From Pseudonocardia alni (GTDB lineage: Bacteria > Actinomycetota > Actinomycetes > Mycobacteriales > Pseudonocardiaceae), in the NCBI RefSeq assembly GCF_002813375.1, contig NZ_PHUJ01000003.1:1798001-1862000 (forward strand): a stretch of 64,000 nucleotides of DNA, given 5' to 3'. Shown here in pieces: positions 53,448 through 62,522 of the stretch. Both the position numbers and the translations under genes were made by a program. The notes below the pieces were generated by a model that worked only from the letters and a program-made list of their open reading frames with translations, made no database searches and was not told the DNA's origin. The stretch's first letter is position 1. The number at the start of each line of letters is the position of its first letter.

Positions 53448-54337
53448 GCTCGGTCCTCTACGACGTGCCCGGACCGGCCGCGATCCGGCGCAACCGGACC
53501 TTCGGCGTGGTCGGCACGCTGATCGTCCTGGCACTGGTCGGGTTCGTGGTCTGGCGGTTCTACGAAGCCGGCCAGTTCTCCCCGCGGCTGTGGGAGTGGA
53601 TCACCTACGTCCGCATCCAGTACCTGCTGCTCGGGGCGCTCTGGGCGACGATCAGCGCCTTCGCGGTGGCCGCGGTGCTGTCGCTGGCCTTCGGCGCGTT
53701 CTTCGCCGCGGGACGGCTCTCGGACCACCGCTGGGTCAGCGTCCCGGCGACGACGGTCGTCGAGTTCTTCCGCGCCGTCCCGCTGCTGGTGCTGATCTTC
53801 ATCCTGTACTTCGGCCTCTCCCGCGGGCTCGGCATCGAGATCGACGCCTTCTGGGCGGTCGTGCTCGGCCTGATGCTCTACAACGGCTCGGTGCTCGCCG
53901 AGGTGTTCCGCGCCGGCGTCAACGCGGTGCCCCGCGGTCAGCGCGAGGCCGCCTACGCGCTCGGGATGCGCAAGACCCCGGTGATGACGAACGTGCTGCT
54001 CCCGCAGGCGCTGCGCTCGATGCTGCCGACGATCCTGTCGCAGCTCGTCGTGGTCCTGAAGGACACCGCGCTCGGTTTCATCATCCTCTACCCCGAGCTG
54101 CTCTACCAGGCGCGTTTCCTGGGCAGCCAGAACCAGCTGGGCTCGCCGATCCTGCCGGTCGCGCTGGTCATCGCGGTGATCTACATCGGGCTGTGCCTGA
54201 TCCTGACCGGGATCTCGCGGCTGGTGGAGCGGCGGCTGTCGCAGGGGCCGCGCAGCGGCGGGGCGAAGCCCGCCGACCCGGAGCTGACCGCGCCGCAGAT
54301 GCCGTCCGGCGTCGGGTACGGCGGCGGCGCGGCCTGA
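53444..54337 (+). CDS. gluD: Glutamate-type ABC importer, permease
   Basis: 297 aa. The cytoplasmic N-terminus is longer than in gluC. The EAA loop is REAAYALGMRKTPVMTNVLL. FFRAVPLLVLIFILYFGLSR is the usual second helix of this family. It pairs with GluC as the heterodimeric channel. A strong terminator follows. Confidence 0.94.
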   Translation: MSSVLYDVPGPAAIRRNRTFGVVGTLIVLALVGFVVWRFYEAGQFSPRLWEWITYVRIQYLLLGALWATISAFAVAAVLSLAFGAFFAAGRLSDHRWVSVPATTVVEFFRAVPLLVLIFILYFGLSRGLGIEIDAFWAVVLGLMLYNGSVLAEVFRAGVNAVPRGQREAAYALGMRKTPVMTNVLLPQALRSMLPTILSQLVVVLKDTALGFIILYPELLYQARFLGSQNQLGSPILPVALVIAVIYIGLCLILTGISRLVERRLSQGPRSGGAKPADPELTAPQMPSGVGYGGGAA

Positions 54338-54349
54338 CGTACGTGGACA

Positions 54350-54384
54350 CGGGCCCGGGAGGACGTCCGGTCCTCCCGGGCCCG
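54350..54384. terminator. Bidirectional terminator after gluD
   Basis: A perfect 15-pair stem (54350-54364 with 54370-54384), loop GTCCG, lies between convergent gluD and the AAA-ATPase gene. Confidence 0.85.
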
Positions 54385-54391
54385 ACGTCGT

Positions 54392-55132
54392 CTACAGGTG
54401 CCGCAGGAATGCGTCCGGGTCGGCGAGGAACCCCCGGGTCAGCACGACCGGGAGCGCCTCGTCGTACCCGACGCGGCGGACCGCGCCGTCGTCGCCGATC
54501 TCCAGGATCGTCGCCCCGGGCAGCGCGAGCAGCACCGGCGAGTGGGTGGCGACGACGAACTGGCTGCCCCGCGCGGTCAGGTCGGTCATCCGGGCGAGCA
54601 CGGCCAGGGCCCCGGTGACCGACAGGGCGGCCTCCGGCTCGTCGAGCAGGTACAGCCCGCGCGGGGAGAACCGGTGCCTCAGCAGCGCGACGAAGGACTC
54701 GCCGTGGCTGCGCTCGTGCGGCGAGCCCCCGAACGCCGGCGACAGCGGCGGGCCGCCGCCCTCCCGGTCGAGGCGTTCGACCTCGGTCGCCACGTTGTAG
54801 TAGGACTCCGCGCGTAGGAAGAAGCTGGTCCGTTCCCGCCCCGGCCGGCGCACCGTCCGCAGGTGCGTCCCGAGGTCGGACTCGCTGGCCCGGGTCGCGA
54901 ACCGGAACGACGCCGAGCCGCCCTCCGCGTTGAGCCCGAGCGCGACGGCGAGCGCCTCCAGCAGGGTGGACTTGCCGGACCCGTTCTCCCCGACCAGGAA
55001 CGTGACGCCCGGGTAGAGCGCGAGGCCGCCGTGCGCGCGCAGCCACCGCACGACGCCGAGGTCGAACGGGTAGCCGTCGGCGGGCGCGTCGGGGTCGAGG
55101 GTCACACGGGCGACGAAGTGCCCGGCGCTCAC
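54392..55132 (-). CDS. AAA/ABC-type ATPase (AAA_23-like)
   Basis: 246 aa. Walker A GENGSGKSTLLEALA, Walker B LYLLDEPEAALS and D-loop/H-motif FVVATHSPVLL resemble RecF/SMC-like or OLD-related solitary ATPases. No nuclease or membrane domain is present. GTG overlaps the stop of the S9 peptidase gene (GTGA). The function is unknown. Confidence 0.85.
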   Translation of the reverse strand: MSAGHFVARVTLDPDAPADGYPFDLGVVRWLRAHGGLALYPGVTFLVGENGSGKSTLLEALAVALGLNAEGGSASFRFATRASESDLGTHLRTVRRPGRERTSFFLRAESYYNVATEVERLDREGGGPPLSPAFGGSPHERSHGESFVALLRHRFSPRGLYLLDEPEAALSVTGALAVLARMTDLTARGSQFVVATHSPVLLALPGATILEIGDDGAVRRVGYDEALPVVLTRGFLADPDAFLRHL

Positions 55133-57159
55133 AGGTTCTCGATGTCCACCGGCTCGATGCCCTCCTCCGGGGGCAGCGCGAACCCGAACACCCGGGAGTA
55201 GAACGCGAGCTCGGCGTCGAGGGCCCGGCGGATGTTCGCGGCCTGTCGGAAGCCGTGCTGCTCCCCGGCGAACAGCAGGTAGGCGACCGGCACCCCGCGC
55301 CCGCGCAGCGCGTCGACGATCATCTCCGACTGGTTGGGCGGGACGATCGCGTCCTCGTCGCCCTGGAGCACGATCAGCGGGGTGCGGAAGCGCTCCACGT
55401 GGGTGAGCGGCGAGCGCTCGGTGTACACCGCCTCCGCCGCGGGCCACGGCCCGACCAGGCCGTCGAGGTAGCGGGACTCGAACTTGTGGGTGTCGCGGGC
55501 GAGCGCGGCCAGGTCGGCGACGCCGAAGTGGTCGGCCCCGGCGGAGAACGGGGTGTCGTCACGGGCGAGGGCGGCCAGGGTGGTGAACCCGCCCGCCGAG
55601 CCGCCGCGGATCGCCATCCGGGCCGGGTCGACGCGGCCGGTGTCGGCGAGTGTGCGGGCCGCGGCGAGACAGTCGGCGACGTCGACGACCCCCCAGGCGC
55701 CCTTCAACTGCTCGCGGTAGGCGCGGCCGTAGCCGGTGGAGCCGCCGTAGTCGACGTCGACGACGCCGAACCCGCGGCTGGTCCAGTACTGCACGGCGAC
55801 CGAGAGGACCGGGGTCGCGGAGCCGGTCGGCCCGCCGTGGATGACGACGAGCAGCGGCGGCGGCTCGCCCTCGGGGGCGTCGTGACCGGCCGGCGGCGGG
55901 TAGAACAGCGCGTAGCCGGTGCGCGGGCTGCCCGCGGCGTCCGAGGACAGGAACGTGATCGGCTCGGGAACCGACACGGTCTCCGGGTGCAGGCCGAGGT
56001 CGCGCGGGGCGCGCAGGGTCTGCACCCCGGCCGCGCCGGGCTCCCCCGCGCCGTCCGGGGCGGGCACGACGCGGTGCACGCCCGGCTCGGCGGTGGGCGA
56101 CCCGGCGACGCAGACCACGGCGTAGGGTCCGTCGGCGCGCACCGAGCCGATCGCGGTGAACGGGGTGTCCAGCTCGATGATCCGGCCGTCGAGCTCACGC
56201 ACGACCAGCGCGTCGAAGCCGCGCGAGGAGCGGGCGAACACGACGCGGCCGTCGTCGAGGACGGCGTAGCGCGAGCCGCCGAGCGACCAGCCGGGGACAC
56301 CGATCTCGGCGTCGATCCGCACCAGGGTCTCGATGTCGTGGCCGGGCAGCCAGCGGTAGAGGTTCCACCAGCCGGTCCGGTCGCTGATGAACGTCAGCGA
56401 GCCGTCGGACTGCCACTGCGGCTCGGTGACCGACTCCCCCGGCCCGCCCGCGACGACGGTGTCCACCCCGGACGCCAGGTCGCGGACGGTGAGCTCGACG
56501 TCGTCCCACGGCATCGACGGGTGGTTCCAGGACAGAAAGGCCAGCGTGCCGCCGTCCGGGGAGATCCGCGGCGCGGCGACGAAGTCCGGGCCGCCGACCA
56601 GCACCTCCGGCTCCGACGGGGCGCGGGCGTCGAGCCGCACGATCTCGTTGACGACCTCGGCGGCCGGGGTGTGCGCGGCGTGGTGGCGCTCGCGGACCAC
56701 GACCATCCAGGTGCCGTCGGGGGCGACGTCGCCGTCGGCGTGGCGGTCGCCGCGGGGCACCGCGGGCTCCGGGGTGAGCGCGACCGGGGCGGCGCCGCGG
56801 TCGAGCCGGTACAGGCGCTGGTCGGCCCACTCGACGTACCAGACGACGCCGGGGCTGCCGGCGTGCAGCCACCACGCGCCGCCGCCGTACTCGTGGACCG
56901 CCGAGCGGGCGTTCGCGCCCTCGGGCAGCAGATCGGTGCGCGAGCCCGCGGCGTCGCCGCCGGTACGGCGCACCAGCTGGGTCCGGCCGCCCTCCGCGGC
57001 GCGGCCCTCGGCCCAGACCACCCCGGTGTCCTCGGTGCCGGGCGCACCGTCGGGGCGGACCTCCCCGAGCCGCACCGCGGCCGTCACCACCACTTCGGAC
57101 GTGACCGGTGTCGGCCACGACCCGTACCCGGAGATCGTCACGGCGCCCACGCTAGTCAT
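55129..57159 (-). CDS. S9-family prolyl oligopeptidase / acylaminoacyl peptidase
   Basis: 676 aa. The first two-thirds is a WD40-like beta-propeller. The C-terminal hydrolase has VIHGGPTGS, nucleophile Ser in RGGSAGGFTTLAALA, Asp in QGDEDAIVPP and His in EQHGFRQ. No signal peptide is visible, so it is probably cytosolic and cleaves peptides or dipeptides. ATG 57159 is chosen; GTG 57150 is three codons in. Confidence 0.93.
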   Translation of the reverse strand: MTSVGAVTISGYGSWPTPVTSEVVVTAAVRLGEVRPDGAPGTEDTGVVWAEGRAAEGGRTQLVRRTGGDAAGSRTDLLPEGANARSAVHEYGGGAWWLHAGSPGVVWYVEWADQRLYRLDRGAAPVALTPEPAVPRGDRHADGDVAPDGTWMVVVRERHHAAHTPAAEVVNEIVRLDARAPSEPEVLVGGPDFVAAPRISPDGGTLAFLSWNHPSMPWDDVELTVRDLASGVDTVVAGGPGESVTEPQWQSDGSLTFISDRTGWWNLYRWLPGHDIETLVRIDAEIGVPGWSLGGSRYAVLDDGRVVFARSSRGFDALVVRELDGRIIELDTPFTAIGSVRADGPYAVVCVAGSPTAEPGVHRVVPAPDGAGEPGAAGVQTLRAPRDLGLHPETVSVPEPITFLSSDAAGSPRTGYALFYPPPAGHDAPEGEPPPLLVVIHGGPTGSATPVLSVAVQYWTSRGFGVVDVDYGGSTGYGRAYREQLKGAWGVVDVADCLAAARTLADTGRVDPARMAIRGGSAGGFTTLAALARDDTPFSAGADHFGVADLAALARDTHKFESRYLDGLVGPWPAAEAVYTERSPLTHVERFRTPLIVLQGDEDAIVPPNQSEMIVDALRGRGVPVAYLLFAGEQHGFRQAANIRRALDAELAFYSRVFGFALPPEEGIEPVDIENL

Positions 57160-57190
57160 CGCCGGGCCACCGTGCCCGTAGGTTGTCGCC

Positions 57191-57330
57191 GTGCCGACAC
57201 TGCGTGCGCTGGAACGCCTGGTGGCCGTCCTCGACCACGGGTCGGTGACCGGGGCGGCCGAGGCCCTGCACCTGTCCCAGCCCGCATTGTCCCACCAGCT
57301 GGGCCGGCTCGAACGCGAGATCGGCACCCC
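57191..57330 (+). pseudogene. LysR regulator, truncated N-terminal fragment
   Basis: Residues 1 to about 46 are a good LysR HTH (MPTLRALERLVAVLDHGSVT, GAAEALHLSQPALSHQLGRL, EREIG). Similarity then stops and the frame continues for 48 unrelated residues to a stop at 57475. The effector-binding domain (about 200 residues) is missing. It is a remnant. Confidence 0.75.
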
Positions 57331-57406
57331 CGCCGATGCTCCCCTCGTCGGTCAGGTCGATCCGGACGATCAGCAGGTCCTGACCGGCCAGTGTGGTGAT
57401 GTCCAT
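57331..57406 (-). pseudogene. Possible N-terminal fragment of a second lost gene
   Basis: On the reverse strand, an ATG at 57406 opens MDITTLAGQDLLIVRIDLTD and a few more residues, with good codon bias up to the junction with the LysR remnant. It then runs into antisense LysR sequence. It looks like the first 25 codons of a gene whose rest was deleted. The family is not identifiable. Confidence 0.35.
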
Positions 57407-57482
57407 GCCCGGTACAGCGCCGCCGGGCCGTCGCGCGGTCCCGCGGGCGATCGATGCTTCCGGGCACCGCGATAGACCTCGT

Positions 57483-58310
57483 CTATGCCTCGGCCAGCCG
57501 CAGCGTCGCCCGGGCCCGGGCGAGCACCGGTGCGTCGATCATCTCCCCGCCGAACCGGAACACCCCGGGGTGCCGCTCCGCCTCGGCGAGCAGGGCGCGG
57601 GCGTGCTCGGTCTCGGCCTCGCCGGGCCGGAACCCGCGGCGCACGACGTCCACCTGCGACGGGTGGATGCACACCTTCGCCGCGAACCCCGCATTCGCCG
57701 CGTCGACGGTGTCGGCGAGCAGGGTGTCGGTGTCGGCGATGTCGGTGAGCACGGTGTCGACCGGGGCCGGGCCCGCGGCGCGGGCGGCGTAGAGGATCCG
57801 GGTGCGGGCCTCGGTGAGGGCCGGGCCGTAACCGCCGCCGGCCGCGCGCCCGGTGCGCCCGCCCAGGTCGGCGAGCAGGTCCTCGCTGCCCCACATCAGG
57901 CCCACGCAGTTCGACGCCCGGGCGATCGACGGCGCCTCCAGCACTCCGTGCGCGGTCTCGCACAGCGCGATCACCGGGTGCGGGGCCAGCGCCTCCACCG
58001 CGGCGGCGCTCGTCGCCATCGGCATCATCAGCGTGAGGTCGGGGTAGGCGGCCAGCGCGGCGACGTCGCCGTCGTGGGCGGGGGCGCCGGGCGCGTTGAC
58101 CCGCACGACCACCCGGGTGCGGTCCAGCTCCGCCAGCGCGGCGACGACGGAGTCCCGGGCGCCGTCCTTGTCGTCCGGGCCGACGGCGTCCTCCAGGTCG
58201 AGGATGACGGCGTCGGCGGCGGCGAGCGCCTTGGCGAACCGATCCGGCCGGTTGCCGGGGCAGAACAGCAGGGCGGGCCCGTGGTCGAGCGGGCTGGCGG
58301 CGGTGTCCAC
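57483..58310 (-). CDS. HpcH/HpaI aldolase family, CitE-like lyase
   Basis: 275 aa. ALLFCPGNRPDRFAKALAAA, DAVILDLEDAVGPDDK, NCVGLMWGSEDL and KVCIHPSQVDVV are the hallmarks of CitE/malyl-CoA-type lyases, with Glu/Asp metal ligands. It stands alone without CitD/CitF, as in mycobacterial CitE-like proteins, so it acts on a CoA ester (malyl-, citramalyl- or HMG-like) rather than citrate lyase. GTG start. Confidence 0.9.
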   Translation of the reverse strand: MDTAASPLDHGPALLFCPGNRPDRFAKALAAADAVILDLEDAVGPDDKDGARDSVVAALAELDRTRVVVRVNAPGAPAHDGDVAALAAYPDLTLMMPMATSAAAVEALAPHPVIALCETAHGVLEAPSIARASNCVGLMWGSEDLLADLGGRTGRAAGGGYGPALTEARTRILYAARAAGPAPVDTVLTDIADTDTLLADTVDAANAGFAAKVCIHPSQVDVVRRGFRPGEAETEHARALLAEAERHPGVFRFGGEMIDAPVLARARATLRLAEA

Positions 58311-58392
58311 GGGTGGGCCCTCCGGTCGGTCGGCGCGTCTGGCCCGACCAGGATCTCCGGTGCGGCCGTGACCGGCTCACCGGGGCCGGCCC

Positions 58393-58722
58393 TCAGCGCC
58401 GCGCCGCGGCCGCCTCCCGCAGCAGCCGGACCGCGACCGGCAGCGCCCCGGGCCGCAGGACCGGCGCCAGCCCGACGATCCCGCGCATCCCGGTCCACCA
58501 GCGAACCTGCCCGTCGGTGCGGAGCACACCGACCGCCGGCGCCCGGCACCCGGCGACGGCGGCCGGCAGGTTCGGGTAGATCTCTGCCAGCCGCGGCTCG
58601 TGGCAGGACCGCGCACGGACCCGGACGGTCACGCAGCCCGGCAGCTCCCGTGCGATCCGCGAGCACGGCGCGCAGGCCGCGTCGTGCACCACCACCAGCT
58701 CCCGGATCCGCGTGCGCGCCAC
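58393..58722 (-). CDS. Thioredoxin-fold CxxC protein
   Basis: 109 aa. VVVHDAACAPCSRIARELP has a CAPC redox site right after the first strand, and PAVGVLRTDGQVRWWTGMRG is a cis-Pro-loop-like strand pair. Two more Cys lie in the middle. It resembles small thiol-disulfide proteins, not a full thioredoxin. GTG start, no clear ribosome site. Confidence 0.65.
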   Translation of the reverse strand: MARTRIRELVVVHDAACAPCSRIARELPGCVTVRVRARSCHEPRLAEIYPNLPAAVAGCRAPAVGVLRTDGQVRWWTGMRGIVGLAPVLRPGALPVAVRLLREAAAARR

Positions 58723-58742
58723 AGCGCCATCATCGCCTGCCG

Positions 58743-59411
58743 TCAGCGACCGAGCACCGCCGCGGCCAGCGCGCCGGGGTGCGACAGCATCGGGTGGTGC
58801 CCGCCGGGGACCATCTCGGGCACGACGCCGCGCAGCCGCCGGGCGAGCATCGTCCGGACGAACGCGGCCGGGAACAGCTTGTCCTCGCGGCACAGCAGAT
58901 ACCGGGTCGGCACGTCCGGCCAGGCCGCACGCGGCCACGGCTGGGTCCACGTCGTCGCGGACTGGTCGCGCTCGTGACGCAGTGCCTCGTTCGCCACCGA
59001 CTCGTCGACGTCGTGGTAGAAGAGCCCGACGACGTCGTCGGGGTCGCGCCCGTCGCGGGCGTCCTGCTCCGCGAGCGCCGCCCCGGCGCCGGTCGCGTCG
59101 CCCCACTGCGCCGCGGACTCGCCCGGCAGCGGCACCATCGCCGTCACCAGGACGAGCCCACGCACCGCGATCCGGTCGCACACCAGCGGTGCGCTGAACC
59201 CGCCGAAGGAGTGCGCGACGACCACGAGGTCGTCGGCACCGCCGACCGCGGCCACGACGGCGTCGGCGTAGGTCTCCAGCCCGGCGGTGTCGTCGTCGCA
59301 GGGCAGCTCGACCGGCACCGCGCGGTGGCCGCGCCGGGTCAGCTCCCGTTCCAGCGGACCCCAGTACCAGGTGTCGGTCCCCGCCCCGGGGACGAGCGCG
59401 AAGGTCGTCAT
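58743..59411 (-). CDS. Alpha/beta hydrolase
   Basis: 222 aa. FALVPGAGTDTWYWGPL, nucleophile elbow VVAHSFGGFS, and His in VPGGHHPMLSHP fit small esterase/salicylate-esterase-like hydrolases. LCREDKLFP carries the acid. Substrate unknown. Start ATG 59411. Confidence 0.87.
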   Translation of the reverse strand: MTTFALVPGAGTDTWYWGPLERELTRRGHRAVPVELPCDDDTAGLETYADAVVAAVGGADDLVVVAHSFGGFSAPLVCDRIAVRGLVLVTAMVPLPGESAAQWGDATGAGAALAEQDARDGRDPDDVVGLFYHDVDESVANEALRHERDQSATTWTQPWPRAAWPDVPTRYLLCREDKLFPAAFVRTMLARRLRGVVPEMVPGGHHPMLSHPGALAAAVLGR

Positions 59412-59479
59412 ACCGGTGAGGACCGCCCACCGGGGGCGTTCTCATCGCCTACCGTCGAGGGCGGAACCGAGGAGGCCCG

Positions 59480-59764
59480 ATGACCGACCCGACCCACCTG
59501 CCCGCCGTCCCCGACCCGGAACCGGCCCTGCCCGACCCTGCCGTCCCCGACCCGGTCGAGCCCGTCACCGACTACACCGACGACGGCGTCCCCACGTTCT
59601 CCTACGTGCGCGACCGCATCGAGGGCCGCGCCGCCACCGCGGCGGCCGCCGAGGAGCTCGCGGGCGGCGACGCGCGCGCCGCGGAGGCGGAGGACGCGTT
59701 CGCCGAGCGCGAGCGCAAGGCCGCCGACCGGCTCGCCGAGATCCGCCGGTCGGTGGAGCGCTGA
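59480..59764 (+). CDS. Small hypothetical Asp/Pro- and Glu/Ala-rich protein
   Basis: 94 aa. The N-terminus is an Asp/Pro repeat (PDPEPALPDPAVPDPVEP); the C-terminus is a helical Ala/Glu/Arg segment. PTFSYVRDRIEGRAATAAAA is the only conserved-looking part. ATG with GAGGAGGCCC before it. Function unknown. Confidence 0.65.
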   Translation: MTDPTHLPAVPDPEPALPDPAVPDPVEPVTDYTDDGVPTFSYVRDRIEGRAATAAAAEELAGGDARAAEAEDAFAERERKAADRLAEIRRSVER

Positions 59765-59844
59765 GCGACCCGTCGCACCCCCGGCGCGGTCCCCGCACCC
59801 CGTGCGGCGGGTGCGCCGCCCGCCGCCGGGGTGCGACGGCACGC

Positions 59845-60606
59845 TCAGCTCCCGGAGCGCCGGAAGATCTTGTCCCCCAGCCACACCAGCGGGTCGTACT
59901 TGCGGTCCACCGCGCGCTCCTTGAGCGGGATGAGCGCGTTGTCGGTGATCTTGATGTGCTCGGGGCACACCTCGGTGCAGCACTTGGTGATGTTGCAGAA
60001 CCCCAGCCCGTGCTCCTCCTGGGCCTCGACGGCGCGGTTGCCGTGCGCGTCGAGCGGGTGCATGTCCAGCTCCGCCATCCGCATCAGGTAGCGCGGCCCG
60101 GCGAACGCCTCCTTGTTCTCCTCGTGGTCGCGGACCACGTGGCAGGTGTTCTGGCACAGGTAGCACTCGATGCACTTGCGGAACTCCTGGCTCCGCTCGA
60201 CGTCGACCTGCGCCATCCGGTACTCGCCCGGAGCCACACCCTCGGGCGGGGTGAAGCTGGGGATCTCGCGGGCCTTGGTGTAGTTGAACGACACGTCGGT
60301 CACGAGGTCCCGGATCACCGGGAAGCTGCGCAGCGGCGTGACGGTGACGATCTCCTCGTCGTCGAAGGTGTTCATCCGCGTCATGCACATCAGCCGCGGC
60401 CGGCCGTTGATCTCCGCCGAGCACGAGCCGCACTTGCCCGCCTTGCAGTTCCAGCGCACGGCCAGGTCGCCGGCCTCGGTGGCCTGCAGCCGGTGGATGA
60501 CGTCGAGGACGACCTCGCCCTCGTTCACCTCCACCGGGTAGTCGACCAGCTCGCCCTTGGTGTCGTCGCCGCGCCAGACGCGGAAGTGGTGCAGGTGACT
60601 GCTCAC
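59845..60606 (-). CDS. sdhB: Succinate dehydrogenase iron-sulfur subunit (Sdh1 type)
   Basis: 253 aa. The [2Fe-2S] ligands are in CKAGKCGSC and the later LMC; the [4Fe-4S]/[3Fe-4S] ligands in CIECYLCQNTC and CNITKCCTEVCP. It passes electrons from SdhA to the quinone site. It matches Rv0247c of mycobacterial Sdh1. GTG overlaps the sdhA stop. Confidence 0.96.
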   Translation of the reverse strand: MSSHLHHFRVWRGDDTKGELVDYPVEVNEGEVVLDVIHRLQATEAGDLAVRWNCKAGKCGSCSAEINGRPRLMCMTRMNTFDDEEIVTVTPLRSFPVIRDLVTDVSFNYTKAREIPSFTPPEGVAPGEYRMAQVDVERSQEFRKCIECYLCQNTCHVVRDHEENKEAFAGPRYLMRMAELDMHPLDAHGNRAVEAQEEHGLGFCNITKCCTEVCPEHIKITDNALIPLKERAVDRKYDPLVWLGDKIFRRSGS

Positions 60607-62522
60607 TGGTTCCCCTCCGCGGAGTCGGCACGGTGACCGCCCAGCTCGTCTCCGGTGTAGTACTTCTTCAGCTCGTCGGACTCGAACAGGTCGAACAGGT
60701 CCGACCGCATCGGGAGCTGCTCCTGACGGGTCAGCTCGACGTCGTCCTCGCCGATCGCCCGGCACACCAGCAGCAGGTGCCGCCAGTCCGAGTCCATGAC
60801 CGGGAAGTCGTCGCGGGTGTGCCCGCCCCGGGACTCCTGGCGCTCCAGTGCCGCCTTCCCGGTGCACAGCGCGACGAGCAGCATGTTGCGCAGGTCCAGG
60901 GCCAGGTGCCAGCCCGGGTTGAACCGGCGGTGCCCCTCCACCGAGACCGTCCGGGTGCGGGTGGCGATGTCCTCGAGCTTCTTCAGCGCGAGCTCCATCT
61001 CGTCGCCCTTGCGGATGATCCCGACGAGCTCGTGCATCGTCTTCTGCAGTTCCTGCTGCACGACGAACGGGTTCTCCCCGCCCGCGGTCGCGCTGGAGAA
61101 CGGCAGCATCGCCCGCTCCAGCGCGGCGGCGACGTCGGAGTCGGCCACGGCGGGCCGGCCGGTGTCGGCGTGCTGCGCGGCGTGCAGCCCGGCGCGACGC
61201 CCGAACACCAGCAGGTCCGACAGCGAGTTGCCGCCGAGCCGGTTGGAGCCGTGCATGCCGCCCGCGACCTCGCCCGCGGCGAACAGGCCGGGGACCTTCG
61301 ACATCGCGGTGTCCGGCTCGACCTCCACCCCGCCCATCACGTAGTGGCAGGTCGGGCCGACCTCCATCGGCTCCTTGGTGATGTCGACGTCGGCCAGCTC
61401 CTTGAACTGGTGGTGCATCGACGGCAGCCGCTTGAGGATCTCCTCGGGCTTGAGCCGCGTGGAGACGTCGAGGAACACCCCGCCGTGCTCGGTCCCGCGT
61501 CCGGCCTTGACCTCGGAGTTGATCGCCCGGGCCACCTCGTCGCGGGGCAGCAGCTCCGGCGGGCGCCGGTTGTTGTCCGGGTCGGTGTACCAGCGGTCGC
61601 CCTCCTCCTCGGAGGTGGCGTACTGCTCCTTGAACACGTCCGGCACGTACTCGAACATGAACCGCTTGCCGTCGGTGTTGCGCAGCACGCCGCCGTCGCC
61701 GCGGACCGACTCGGTCACCAGCAGGCCCCGCACCGAGGGCGGCCACACCATCCCCGTCGGGTGGAACTGCAGGAACTCCATGTTGATCAGCGTCGCGCCG
61801 GCGCGCAGGGCCAGCGCGTGCCCGTCGCCGGTGTACTCCCAGGAGTTCGACGTGACCGAGTAGCTCTTCCCGACCCCGCCGGTGGCGAGCACGATCGCGG
61901 GCGCGTCGAAGCGCACGAACCGGCCGTCGCCGCGGAAGTAGCCGAAGCAGCCCGAGATCGCGCCGTCGGTGGTGAACAGCTCGGTGATCGTGCACTCGTG
62001 GAAGACCCGGATGCGGGACTCGGCGTCGCCGGTCTCGGCCAGGTCCTCCTGCTGCAGCGAGACCACCTTCTGCTGCAGGGTGCGGATCAGCTCCAGGCCG
62101 GTCCGGTCGCCGACGTGCGCCAGCCGCGGGTAGGTGTGCCCGCCGAAGTTGCGCTGGCTGATCTTCCCGTCCTTCGTGCGGTCGAACAGCGCCCCGTAGG
62201 TCTCCAGCTCCCAGACCCGGTCCGGGGCCTCCTTGGCGTGCAGCTCGGCCATCCGCCAGTTGTTGAGGAACTTTCCGCCGCGCATGGTGTCGCGGTAGTG
62301 GACCTGCCAGTTGTCGTTCGGGTTGGCGTTGCCCATCGACGCCGCGCAGCCGCCCTCGGCCATCACGGTGTGCGCCTTGCCGAACAGCGACTTGGAGATG
62401 ATCGCCGTCCGCTTGCCCTGCAGCCGCGCCTCGATCGCCGCCCGCAGACCGGCACCGCCGGCCCCGATGACGACGACGTCGTAGTCGTGCCGCTCGATCT
62501 GTTCGTCCATCTCGGTGCTCAC
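60603..62522 (-). CDS. sdhA: Succinate dehydrogenase flavoprotein subunit (Sdh1 type)
   Basis: 639 aa. FAD-binding YDVVVIGAGGAGLRAAIEA, flavinylation His in SKSLFGKAHTVMAEGG, and active-site HPTGM and RGDGGVLRN are present. It oxidises succinate to fumarate. GTG 62522 overlaps the upstream stop (GTGA); the ATG at 62510 is four codons in. It matches Rv0248c. Confidence 0.96.
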   Translation of the reverse strand: MSTEMDEQIERHDYDVVVIGAGGAGLRAAIEARLQGKRTAIISKSLFGKAHTVMAEGGCAASMGNANPNDNWQVHYRDTMRGGKFLNNWRMAELHAKEAPDRVWELETYGALFDRTKDGKISQRNFGGHTYPRLAHVGDRTGLELIRTLQQKVVSLQQEDLAETGDAESRIRVFHECTITELFTTDGAISGCFGYFRGDGRFVRFDAPAIVLATGGVGKSYSVTSNSWEYTGDGHALALRAGATLINMEFLQFHPTGMVWPPSVRGLLVTESVRGDGGVLRNTDGKRFMFEYVPDVFKEQYATSEEEGDRWYTDPDNNRRPPELLPRDEVARAINSEVKAGRGTEHGGVFLDVSTRLKPEEILKRLPSMHHQFKELADVDITKEPMEVGPTCHYVMGGVEVEPDTAMSKVPGLFAAGEVAGGMHGSNRLGGNSLSDLLVFGRRAGLHAAQHADTGRPAVADSDVAAALERAMLPFSSATAGGENPFVVQQELQKTMHELVGIIRKGDEMELALKKLEDIATRTRTVSVEGHRRFNPGWHLALDLRNMLLVALCTGKAALERQESRGGHTRDDFPVMDSDWRHLLLVCRAIGEDDVELTRQEQLPMRSDLFDLFESDELKKYYTGDELGGHRADSAEGNQ

